A stretch of DNA of 41,641 nt. Source: Streptomyces palmae. GTDB taxonomy: Bacteria > Actinomycetota > Actinomycetes > Streptomycetales > Streptomycetaceae. A program made the translations under genes and the position numbers. Positions 25,620 through 32,141 of the stretch are shown here, piece after piece. Within the stretch, counting starts at the first letter, position 1; every line of letters starts with the position of its first letter. The notes beneath the pieces are model-generated. The model made no database searches, was not told where the DNA came from, and saw nothing but the letters and a program-made list of their open reading frames with translations. The stretch lies in assembly GCF_004684805.1 (NCBI RefSeq), contig NZ_SRID01000017.1, positions 1-41,641 of the forward strand, read 5' to 3'.

Positions 25620-26273
25620 ATGGCTGGCCGAAGGCGATGGTCGATCGAGGAGATCCTGGACAAGGCGGTGGAACTGCTGCGCACGAGCGACGCCGAGTCG
25701 TTCAGCGTGCGCAAACTCGCCGCGGCGCTCGGGACCGACTCCTCCAGCCTGTACCGGCACTTCCGCAACAAGACCGAACTGCTGCGCGCGGTCGCCGACC
25801 GGATCCTGCTGGCCGCCATGGACGGCTACCGCCCCGCGGGCGACTGGAAGCAGCGGGTCACCGCCCTGTCCCTGCGCCTGCGCGAGGCCTTCGGCGAGCA
25901 ACCCCAACTCGCCGCGGTATGGGGACGCTACGGGTCCGGCGGCACCGGTTCCCGACTGGTCATGGAGGAGCTGCTGCAGGCCCTGCGCACGTCCGGCCTG
26001 CCCGACGAGGAGATCCCAACGCGGTACCACCGCATCGTGATCCTCCTCGCCTCGCTGATCGCCTCCGAGGCCGGTATCAGCTCCATCACTCCCCAGGAGT
26101 ACGAACAGGGCATGGAGCAGTTCCGCGTCGCGGTGCTCGGCGCCGACCCCGAGCGCTTCCCCGCCCTGAGCCACTTCGCCCGCGACATCCGCCCCCTCGG
26201 AGCGGATCGCCGCGCCGCGTTCGAAGAAGTCCTCGCCGCCCACCTCGCCCAGGTCGAGGCCCAGATCCCCTGA
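25620..26273 (+). CDS. TetR-family regulator
   Basis: A 217-residue repressor. The N-terminal helix-turn-helix reads SFSVRKLAAALGTDSSSLYR then HFRNKTELLRAV (residues 34-65). The C-terminal ligand domain resembles the TetR_C class, with LAAVWGRYGSGGTGSRLVME and a final helix FEEVLAAHLAQVEAQ. It is divergent from the F420/P5C-type oxidoreductase gene; the shared 115-base gap carries a perfect palindrome on the oxidoreductase promoter, so that gene and possibly itself are the targets. The ATG has AGGGGCGAG upstream. The inducer is unknown. Confidence 0.93.
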   Translation: MAGRRRWSIEEILDKAVELLRTSDAESFSVRKLAAALGTDSSSLYRHFRNKTELLRAVADRILLAAMDGYRPAGDWKQRVTALSLRLREAFGEQPQLAAVWGRYGSGGTGSRLVMEELLQALRTSGLPDEEIPTRYHRIVILLASLIASEAGISSITPQEYEQGMEQFRVAVLGADPERFPALSHFARDIRPLGADRRAAFEEVLAAHLAQVEAQIP

Positions 26274-26587
26274 CGGGTCGCGCCGCCGTCGTGGGCCGGG
26301 TGCCGGTCGCGGGGTGGAGGAGCGGCGGCCGATGCGGTCGTACCGGGGCGAGTGAGCTGGGCGGTCGTTCCGCCGGCAGGGCAGTGGGCACTCCTGGCGC
26401 GGGGTCGGGGCACCCTGGCCGCCATCGTGGCTCCGACACGCCCGCGAACGGCTCCGGCCGGAGCCGGAGCCGACCCACTCGCCGGCGCTTGGTCGTCTCC
26501 GGGAACTCCCGGACGGTACGGACCCTGCCGGGGGCAGAGTCCCGCTGCCGGGCGGCGGCCCGCGGGGGGCGGGCGACCGGCGCCGCG
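26274..26587. other. Gene-free 314-base stretch between convergent genes
   Basis: No supported gene. It holds a perfect 16-base palindrome (GGCTCCGGCCGGAGCC, 26450-26465) followed directly by a further GGAGCC copy. With no loop it is more likely a protein site or a chance product of GC-rich sequence than a simple terminator. Confidence 0.4.
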
Positions 26588-27340
26588 TCAGTCGGCCTCG
26601 GCCAGGTCATCACGATCGCGGTGGTCGCGGGTGTCGAGGCGCACGCAGCACTCCCCGGGCTCGGGGGCCAGGACGGCGTGGACTCCGGTGATCTGGAGGC
26701 CGTCGAGGTAGCCGCTGAGGAACGCGTGGTTCATGCCGCACACCAGGTCGGGGGCCTTCGCGGCCAGCGGGTGGAAGGGGCAGTTGCGCAGCCGCAGCTG
26801 GGCGGGGGTCTCCCGGACCGGTTCGTAGCCGTACCGGTCCAGCAGGCGCTCGCAGGCGGTCAGCCCGCGCTCGGGGCCCAACCGGCCCGGGCGGATCTCC
26901 TCCCGGGCGGCCTCGCCCATCTGCCGGCCGCGCCGCTCGGCGGTCCGCACCGCGGCGTGGGCGGCGTCCTCGTCCGCACCCTCGGTCAGGACGGCGTCCA
27001 GGAGCAGGTCCGCCAGGAGTTCGTGGCGGCGGTCGGGGATGCTCACGACGATCTGGGCGTCGGTGGGCTCGTACACCTTCGGCCGCCTGCCGACCTTCCG
27101 GATCCCGCCGGGTGCTTCGTAGCGGGCGCGGAGCAGGCCGGCGTCGACGAGCTTGTCGAGGTGGAAGGCGGCGAGCTTGCGCGATATGCCGACGCTGGCG
27201 GCGGCCTCGTCGCGGGTGACCGCGCGGCGGGCGCGCCGGATGAAGACGAACATGCGCCGCCGCGAGTCCTCGTTGAGGACGCTGACGGATTCGATGGCGC
27301 TGTCGGCCGCGTCGGCCCGCGCGTTCGGATCGATAGCCAC
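26588..27340 (-). CDS. SufR-like iron-sulfur winged-helix regulator
   Basis: A 250-residue transcription factor. Residues about 22-95 are a winged helix (MFVFIRRARRAVTRDEAAAS then VGISRKLAAFHLDKLVDAG, wing GRRPKVYEPT). The C-terminal domain carries Cys187 (RNCPFHPLA), Cys201 (LVCGMNHAFLSG) and Cys231/232 (GECCVRL). This layout, CPxHxxA...P.LVC...L..L.G......G.CC, matches SufR-type [4Fe-4S] sensors, so it probably senses iron-sulfur status, oxygen or NO. GTG 27340 is taken as the start (VAIDPNARA); an in-frame TTG/ATG further up would add 30 unlikely residues. It is divergent from the DUF2231 gene with a near-ideal operator between them. Confidence 0.82.
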   Translation of the reverse strand: MAIDPNARADAADSAIESVSVLNEDSRRRMFVFIRRARRAVTRDEAAASVGISRKLAAFHLDKLVDAGLLRARYEAPGGIRKVGRRPKVYEPTDAQIVVSIPDRRHELLADLLLDAVLTEGADEDAAHAAVRTAERRGRQMGEAAREEIRPGRLGPERGLTACERLLDRYGYEPVRETPAQLRLRNCPFHPLAAKAPDLVCGMNHAFLSGYLDGLQITGVHAVLAPEPGECCVRLDTRDHRDRDDLAEAD

Positions 27341-27404
27341 ACCATCACGGTAACTCCCATACGCATAGGCACAAATGTTCTTCTCGGCCCATGTCCTGCG
27401 TGGC

Positions 27405-27439
27405 TTGACACCCTCCCGCAATAAGTCCAAGACTTATTG
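27405..27439 (+). promoter_or_regulatory. Promoter overlapped by a perfect 9-bp-arm palindrome
   Basis: Consensus -35 TTGACA at 27405-27410, 18-base spacer, -10-like AAGACT at 27429-27434. Arms CAATAAGTC (27419-27427) and GACTTATTG (27431-27439), separated by CAA, form a perfect inverted repeat covering the spacer and -10. It is AT-rich against a GC-rich background, which makes chance very unlikely. It should let the neighbouring SufR-like protein repress the DUF2231 gene. Confidence 0.82.
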
Positions 27440-27461
27440 GTGAAATCACTTGGAGGTCGCG

Positions 27462-28004
27462 ATGGCCCATGAATCACAGCTCCAGGCGAAGCGTCCGGTC
27501 AGCGCCTCGCTTGCCGGCCCGTACGGGCACCCGTTCCACCCGATCCTGGTGACCGTGCCCATCGGCGCCTGGGTGGCCGGCCTGGTGTTCGACATCGCTT
27601 CCCATGTCGTGCACCGTCCCGGATTCCTGACCCAGTCCTCGGAGTGGTTGATCGCGGTGGGCGTGATCGGCGCTCTGCTGGCGGCCGTGGTCGGATTCCT
27701 CGACCTGTTCGCGATTCCCACCGGCACCCCGGCCTTCCGTACCGCGCTGACGCACATGGCGCTGAACCTGCTGGTGACCGCCGCCTACATCGCCAATTTC
27801 CTGTGGCGGTACGGCACCTACACCGACGGTGGGAGCGTGGGGATCGGGCAGCTGGTGCTGTCCGCGGTCAGCCTCGCGGTCCTGGGGATCTCCGGATACC
27901 TCGGCGGCAAGCTCGCCTACCGCTACGGCGTGCGCGTCGCCGACGAGGGCACCCAGGCCGAGGGGTACGCACCGGGCCGCGGGACCACCCGTACCTCCTC
28001 CTGA
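27462..28004 (+). CDS. DUF2231 membrane protein
   Basis: A 180-residue protein with four membrane helices at about 29-48, 62-85, 97-117 and 128-150. The motif GPYGHPFHPILVTVPIGAWV near the start (His-Pro pairs before helix 1) is the DUF2231 hallmark and could bind heme or metal. The tail after residue 155 is hydrophilic. GGAGG lies 6 bases before the ATG. DUF2231 proteins are often found near redox and heme genes; their function is unproven. Control by the divergent SufR-like sensor, through the palindrome on its promoter, would link it to Fe-S or redox stress. Confidence 0.88.
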   Translation: MAHESQLQAKRPVSASLAGPYGHPFHPILVTVPIGAWVAGLVFDIASHVVHRPGFLTQSSEWLIAVGVIGALLAAVVGFLDLFAIPTGTPAFRTALTHMALNLLVTAAYIANFLWRYGTYTDGGSVGIGQLVLSAVSLAVLGISGYLGGKLAYRYGVRVADEGTQAEGYAPGRGTTRTSS

Positions 28005-28100
28005 CCGGCCCTCCGCCACGGCGGCCGGCCTCTTCCGGGCGCCGTCACCATCGAGCACCCCGGGGAGTTCCCTCAGGACATCGCCGCACTGATCACCTGG

Positions 28101-28523
28101 GTGGTCACCGCCCTCGGCGGCTTCTACATGCTCGGCACCTGGATCCGACGCGGTGGAATCCGGCAGCAGCAGACAGGTACCAGCCGCCTGCCCGCACCCG
28201 TCGTCTTCGGCCACTTCGCCCTGGCCGCGATCGGACTGGTGGTGTGGATCATCTATCTCGTGGCCGACAAGGACGCCCTGGCCTGGACCGCGTTCGGCCT
28301 GCTGCTGCCGGTCGCGCTGCTGGGATTCGTGATGCTGGCCCGCTGGATCCCCGTCTACCGCGAGCGCGCCACCGCCGGGGCCCCGGCCGGGGCAAGGGGT
28401 GCCGAAGGGGCGGTCCCGGCCGAACGGCACTTCCCGGTGCCGGTCGTGCTGGCGCACGGCCTGCTCGCCGTGGCCACCCTCGTCCTGGTCCTGCTCACCG
28501 CCCTGGGCATCGGAGGCGGCTGA
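28101..28523 (+). CDS. Membrane protein, probable DUF2231 operon partner; start uncertain
   Basis: From GTG 28101 this is 140 residues with three to four helices (GHFALAAIGLVVWIIYLVAD, LLLPVALLGFVMLARWIPVY, VPVVLAHGLLAVATLVLVLL). The first helix begins before this GTG: the open frame upstream reads VTIEHPGEFPQDIAALITW, which looks like genuine protein. No ATG, GTG or TTG exists in frame between 28005 and 28101; CTG 28089 is the only rare option. The VTIEH codon is GTC at 28044, one base from GTG. The frame is the same as that of the DUF2231 gene, whose TGA is at 28002-28004. A lost start codon, a sequence error or a non-canonical start are all possible. Confidence 0.62.
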   Translation: MVTALGGFYMLGTWIRRGGIRQQQTGTSRLPAPVVFGHFALAAIGLVVWIIYLVADKDALAWTAFGLLLPVALLGFVMLARWIPVYRERATAGAPAGARGAEGAVPAERHFPVPVVLAHGLLAVATLVLVLLTALGIGGG

Positions 28524-28696
28524 CCCGGCCGAGGGCTCGCACCACCGCCTGGACACAGAAGGCGGGCACCTCGCTCGGCGCGGCCCAGGCGCTGGTCGAC
28601 CGGCTGCGGACCTACCTCGGTGAGCGCCTCCGGCCTGGCCGTTGAGCCGCGTCCGCCGGCATCGGCCCGCCGCGCCGGACGCCGCCGGCCGGTGCG

Positions 28697-29974
28697 CTAG
28701 CCCAGCAGGGTCTGGCCGATCCAGCCGCCGGGTGCGCAGCCGGGTGGGATGGCGAAGACGGCGGAGCCGATCGGGGTGGTCCACTGGTTGAGGAGGTCGG
28801 AGGCGGCGAGCCGGCGCTGGATGGGAAGGAACTGTTCGCCGATGTCACGCTGGAAGGACGCGAAGAGCAGGCCGGTGTCGGGGCGTCCGTCCGCCGCGGG
28901 GGCGTCGTCGTAGTTGTAGGGCCGGCGGAAGATGTGCTGTCGTTCCTCGCCCACATGGGCCCGCCGGATGTGGGCGAACTCGGAGATGACCGGGAAACCG
29001 AGGGCGTCCTTGGCGTCGAAGTCGGGCGGGTCGGTCTCCGCGGTACCGGTGAGCGGGGCGCCGGTGCCGAGCCGTCGGCCGATGGTGAATTCCTTGGCCT
29101 TGGTGTCGGCGGCGTCCCAGGTCTCCAGCTCCATGCGGATGCGGCGCAGCACGAGGGTCGTGCCGCCGTCGCGCAGCCAGCGGGGTCCGGCGTCGGTCCA
29201 CACCGCCTTGGCGAAGGCGTCGCCGCCGGGAGCCGGGTTGGCGGTGCCGTCGAGCTGGCCCATGAGGTTGTGCTGGGTGGCGCCCTCGTCCTGGACGCCG
29301 CGTCCGCGGCGGAACCCGCGCTGAGCCCAGCGCAGCCGCGCGAACGTGCGGGCGTCCTTGGTGAGCATCCGCTGGGCGTGCGCGACGCTGAGCGGGTCGT
29401 CGGCGCAGATCTGGATCAGCAGGTCGCCGCCGTTCCAGCGGTCCTGGAGCCGGTCGATGGGGAAGCGCGGCAGGGGGGCGAGGGAGGCGGGCCGCTGGTC
29501 GTCGAGTCCGGCGGCCTCGAAGAGGCCGGGGCCGAAGCCGAAGGTGACGGTCAGCCGGGCGGGTAGCGCCGCGAGTTCCGCTTCGGTGTCGGCGAGGGCG
29601 GCCTCGCCCTGGGTGAGCCGTGCCGCGTCGTCGGTGAGCAGCCGCATCATCCGGCCCAGGGCCGCGCGGTCCGTCCGGTCGGCCAGTTCGAAGCCGAGGA
29701 ACACGGCGTGGGCCTGGGCCGGGGTGGCGATGCCCGCCTGGTGCCGTCCGTGGAAGGGGACCTTCTGCGTGCCGTACGCGGTCTCCCGCCGCCGGGCTTC
29801 ACCAGCGGTGGCGGCCTGGCCGCTGCCGTCGGCGGCCGCGGCGCCGATTCCGGCGCCGGCCAGGGCCCCGCCGAGGGTGAGCGCGCCGCCGGTCAGCAGC
29901 CGGCGGCGGCCGACAGCGGTGGTGCCGCCGGCCGCGGGCGCGGATGGGGCGGGGTGGACGGGGGTGTTGTCCAT
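28697..29974 (-). CDS. Tat-exported DyP-type heme peroxidase (EfeB/DtpA-like)
   Basis: A 425-residue dye-decolourising peroxidase. The N-terminus has a twin-arginine signal (VGRRRLLTGG, then an Ala/Gly-rich helix), so it is exported folded. Heme-site residues are visible: the GxxDG loop as GQLDGT (Asp242), proximal-type His335 in SEFAHIRRAH and the distal Arg of IFRRPYNY (350-351). Its ATG follows the PCu(A)C stop by 10 bases, so they share a message. In Streptomyces lividans the DyP protein DtpA is a Tat substrate required for maturation of the copper oxidase GlxA; the copper-chaperone neighbours here fit that role. An EfeB-like role with iron is the alternative, but no EfeO or EfeU is adjacent. 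Confidence 0.93.
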   Translation of the reverse strand: MDNTPVHPAPSAPAAGGTTAVGRRRLLTGGALTLGGALAGAGIGAAAADGSGQAATAGEARRRETAYGTQKVPFHGRHQAGIATPAQAHAVFLGFELADRTDRAALGRMMRLLTDDAARLTQGEAALADTEAELAALPARLTVTFGFGPGLFEAAGLDDQRPASLAPLPRFPIDRLQDRWNGGDLLIQICADDPLSVAHAQRMLTKDARTFARLRWAQRGFRRGRGVQDEGATQHNLMGQLDGTANPAPGGDAFAKAVWTDAGPRWLRDGGTTLVLRRIRMELETWDAADTKAKEFTIGRRLGTGAPLTGTAETDPPDFDAKDALGFPVISEFAHIRRAHVGEERQHIFRRPYNYDDAPAADGRPDTGLLFASFQRDIGEQFLPIQRRLAASDLLNQWTTPIGSAVFAIPPGCAPGGWIGQTLLG

Positions 29975-29984
29975 GGCGGGGAGG

Positions 29985-30566
29985 TCAGCCCTTCTCCATA
30001 CCGGGCCGGTAGTTCTCCTTGCCGCCGGCGAACGCCTTGGCGACGGCGGTGAAACGCAGGGTCCGCTCGTCCTTGAGCGTCAGGGTCACGGTGATCTCGT
30101 CACCCGGCCGCACCGCCTTGGCCAGGCCCATCAGCATCAGGTGGTCGGCGCCCGGCTGGAGCTGGTGGCTGCCCTTGGCGGGGATGACGAAGCCGCCCTT
30201 CTTGGGGCGCATCACCGGCTTGCCGTCCACGTCGGCGACCTCGTGCAGCTCGGTCTTCTTCGAGACGGTCGAGGTGGCGGACACCACCGTGAGCGGGGAG
30301 TCGGTGGTGTTGACCAGGGTGCCGAAGACGGCCGTCATGCCGGAGTCGGCGGCCTTCGCCCACGGGTCCTTCACGGTCACCGGCGCCGCCGCGGTCGCCG
30401 CGGCCTTGGCGGACGGCGTGGCGGGGGTGTCCGTGCCGGAGGAGGACGAGTCGGAGCCGCAGGCGGTGAGGGCGACCAGGGATATCGCGCCCGCTGTCGT
30501 GGCGGCGGCGAGGAGGCGCAGCCGGGCGAGGCGACCCGGAGCGGAGCTGGCGGCGGTGGTGCGCAT
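29985..30566 (-). CDS. PCu(A)C-type periplasmic copper chaperone lipoprotein
   Basis: A 193-residue exported copper(I) chaperone. The signal peptide ends in a lipobox (LVALTAC, then GSDSSSSG), so it is tethered to the outer face of the membrane. The PCu(A)C domain (about 62-175) shows the copper ligands: His in TELHEV, Met in KPVMRPK, then ADHLMLMG with HxM. A Ser/Thr/Ala linker precedes the domain. It is first in an operon with the DyP peroxidase and divergent from copC, sharing a mirrored promoter region. It probably delivers copper to an extracellular cuproenzyme. Confidence 0.92.
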   Translation of the reverse strand: MRTTAASSAPGRLARLRLLAAATTAGAISLVALTACGSDSSSSGTDTPATPSAKAAATAAAPVTVKDPWAKAADSGMTAVFGTLVNTTDSPLTVVSATSTVSKKTELHEVADVDGKPVMRPKKGGFVIPAKGSHQLQPGADHLMLMGLAKAVRPGDEITVTLTLKDERTLRFTAVAKAFAGGKENYRPGMEKG

Positions 30567-30614
30567 GACGTTATCGGCCTTTGGATCGGTTGCGGCATGG
30601 TCCCGCAGTCACAG

Positions 30615-30645
30615 CAGTAGTCGGATCGCCTCGACGGTGAGTTCC
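30615..30645 (-). promoter_or_regulatory. ECF-type promoter of the PCu(A)C-DyP operon
   Basis: Read on the minus strand: GGAAC (30645-30641), 16 bases, then CCGACTACTG (30624-30615). The same element with the same 16-base spacing faces the opposite way toward copC. GGAAC with 16 bases to a CGxC-type -10 is typical of SigE-like extracytoplasmic-function sigma promoters. Confidence 0.65.
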
Positions 30646-30667
30646 CGGACGTCCGTGAAGAATTCCG

Positions 30668-30700
30668 GGAACTTTCCGGAGGCCGCGGCCGACCTACTGG
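30668..30700 (+). promoter_or_regulatory. ECF-type promoter of the CopC gene, probably leaderless
   Basis: GGAAC (30668-30672), 16 bases, then CCGACCTACTGG (30689-30700). The GTG at 30704 follows within 4 bases and no ribosome site is present, so transcription probably starts at or near the start codon. The GTTCCCGG/CCGGGAAC arms at 30641-30648 and 30665-30672 are the two divergent -35 regions. Confidence 0.65.
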
Positions 30701-30703
30701 TAT

Positions 30704-31330
30704 GTGAAGCGAACAGTCCTCAGCCGCCCGGCCGCCATCCCGGCCCTCATGGCACTCCTGCCGGCCACCTTGTGGGTTCTGCTGTCCTCGCCACCGGCGT
30801 GGGCGCACGCGCGACTGCTCGACTCCAGCCCGGCCGCCGACGCCGTGGTGGCCAGGGCACCCGCCGCGGTCAGGCTGCACTTCGACGGCCCGGTGAGCCA
30901 GGCGTACACGACGGTGGTCGTCGCCGGCCTGGACGGACGCTCCTACAGCGACGGTGCCCCGACGGTGCGGGGCGGCGACGTACGGCAGAAGGTCAGCCCG
31001 CTGCCGAGCGGCCGGATCCAGGTGACCTGGCGCACCGTCGCGGCCGACGGGGCACCGCTCCAGGGCCGGTACACCTTCACCAACGCCGACAAGACCGCGC
31101 CGACCCAGCCCTCGCCCGCGCCGACCGCGCCGACCGCGCCCGCGGCACGGGCCCCGTCCCCGGCCGCGGGATCGGCGGCGTCCGGGGGGTCGCTCGACGC
31201 GGGGGACTGGCCCTGGTGGGCAGCCGGGGGCGGGCTGGTGGCGGCCACGGCCGTACTCCTGGCCGTCGGTGTCCGCCGATCCGCCGCCGCTCCCCGACCA
31301 CCGCGCCGAGAGGACGCGCCGCGGGGCTGA
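30704..31330 (+). CDS. CopC-domain copper protein with C-terminal membrane anchor
   Basis: A 208-residue exported protein. After a signal peptide (cleavage likely AWA before His35) the mature N-terminus is HARLLDSSPA, the amino-terminal copper(II) ligand of CopC proteins. The beta-barrel CopC domain runs to about residue 128, followed by a Pro/Ala/Thr-rich linker and a membrane helix (WWAAGGGLVAATAVLLAVGV) with a basic tail. The second copper block, normally DGHP, reads AADGAPLQG here (Asp115, Ala117), so the internal His ligand is missing. No CopD domain is fused. It shares a mirrored ECF-type promoter region with the divergent PCu(A)C-DyP operon. Confidence 0.9.
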   Translation: MKRTVLSRPAAIPALMALLPATLWVLLSSPPAWAHARLLDSSPAADAVVARAPAAVRLHFDGPVSQAYTTVVVAGLDGRSYSDGAPTVRGGDVRQKVSPLPSGRIQVTWRTVAADGAPLQGRYTFTNADKTAPTQPSPAPTAPTAPAARAPSPAAGSAASGGSLDAGDWPWWAAGGGLVAATAVLLAVGVRRSAAAPRPPRREDAPRG

Positions 31331-31385
31331 AAGGCCTCCGGCCGGCGCGTCAGCCCCGTCGGCGATCAGCGCTCAGGGCAGGGTC

Positions 31386-31760
31386 TCAGTTCGCGTCCGC
31401 GTGGACGCGGAAGCTCAGCGCCGGATACGGGAAGTCGCCGCCGTTGAAGGTGCCGGTCCGGTAGTAGAGGTCGCCGCTCTGGCCCGGAGCGCCGGTCTGG
31501 CAGTCCGGATTGAAGAAGACGTCCACGTTCCGCTGGGAGATGGCCAGGTAGGACAGGGCCGGGGCGGACAGCTCCTGGCACACTCCGACCTCGTCGAGGT
31601 CGGCCGACATGGCGGTCCCGGTCCGGTCGGAGCCGGTGTAGAACGTCACTCCGAGCGGCAGGTCCGCGGCGCCTGCCTGCGGTGCCGCGCCCAGGGTGAG
31701 CAGGGCCGCGGCTGCCGCCGCCGACGTGACCAGGGCTGCGAGCTTTCCGTGTCGGATCAT
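31386..31760 (-). CDS. Small secreted protein with one probable disulfide
   Basis: A 124-residue protein with a clear signal peptide (MIRHGKLAALVTSAAAAAAL onward, cleavage near residue 31, AGA). The mature part is a beta-rich domain of about 93 residues: LPLGVTFYTGSDRTGTAMSA, Cys61, Cys87 (FFNPDCQTG) and LYYRTGTFNG. The Tyr/Gly-turn pattern and two Cys recall small secreted beta/gamma-crystallin-like or peptidase-inhibitor-I36-like proteins, but I cannot assign a family. The ATG at 31760 has GAGGCGAGG upstream. It is divergent from the RCC1 gene across a 381-base region with a tandem repeat. Confidence 0.75.
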   Translation of the reverse strand: MIRHGKLAALVTSAAAAAALLTLGAAPQAGAADLPLGVTFYTGSDRTGTAMSADLDEVGVCQELSAPALSYLAISQRNVDVFFNPDCQTGAPGQSGDLYYRTGTFNGGDFPYPALSFRVHADAN

Positions 31761-32141
31761 CGTGTGCCTCGCCTCGGGAGTGTCCGGTGGGTTGGGTGGT
31801 GCTTTCCGAGGACACTGTGCTTTCGATTTCAACGAATGTGTAGGGCGGAAATCGGCCACACTGCCGGGCTCGTGCGGGACCGCCTCTCGGTTGCCTCCGG
31901 TAGGGCGCGGCGGACGGGTGGTGATCGCGCTCCCCTCCGCTCGCGGGCCACTGGCCGGAACGGCCATGAGTGCTCCCCTCCGCTCGCGGGTCACCGGCCG
32001 GAACGGCCAGGAGTGAGGCATTCGGTCGAGGGTGATCCGCGTGGCGTTCTGACCGATTTGAGTGTTTGTCTGATAAATCCTGAATGCGAGAAAGGCGCCA
32101 TTGGGTTCGGCGCCACCCCATACCCCCTAGGAGGGGCTGTA
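31761..32141. other. Divergent control region of 381 bases
   Basis: No gene seen. It contains an AT-richer stretch near 31801-31850 just upstream of the small secreted gene, the 43-bp tandem repeat at 31929-32014, another AT-richer stretch at 32055-32095 (probable promoter of the RCC1 gene) and the strong ribosome site AGGAGGGG at 32129-32136. Confidence 0.5.
31929..32014. repeat. 43-bp direct tandem repeat, two copies
   Basis: Copies at 31929-31971 and 31972-32014 differ at three positions. Each contains GGCCG-GAA-CGGCC, a short inverted repeat, so the pair presents two equal palindromic sites 43 bases apart (about four helical turns) between two divergent secreted-protein genes. Confidence 0.8.

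Noticed and set aside
26450..26465. Perfect 16-base palindrome as terminator or operator
   Set aside because: It has no loop and no divergent promoters around it. In GC-rich sequence such CCGG-centred palindromes arise by chance; noted only as part of the gene-free stretch.
28524..28696. Small gene between the second membrane gene and the DyP gene
   Set aside because: Open frames there lack a start with a ribosome site, and no protein-like pattern was found.
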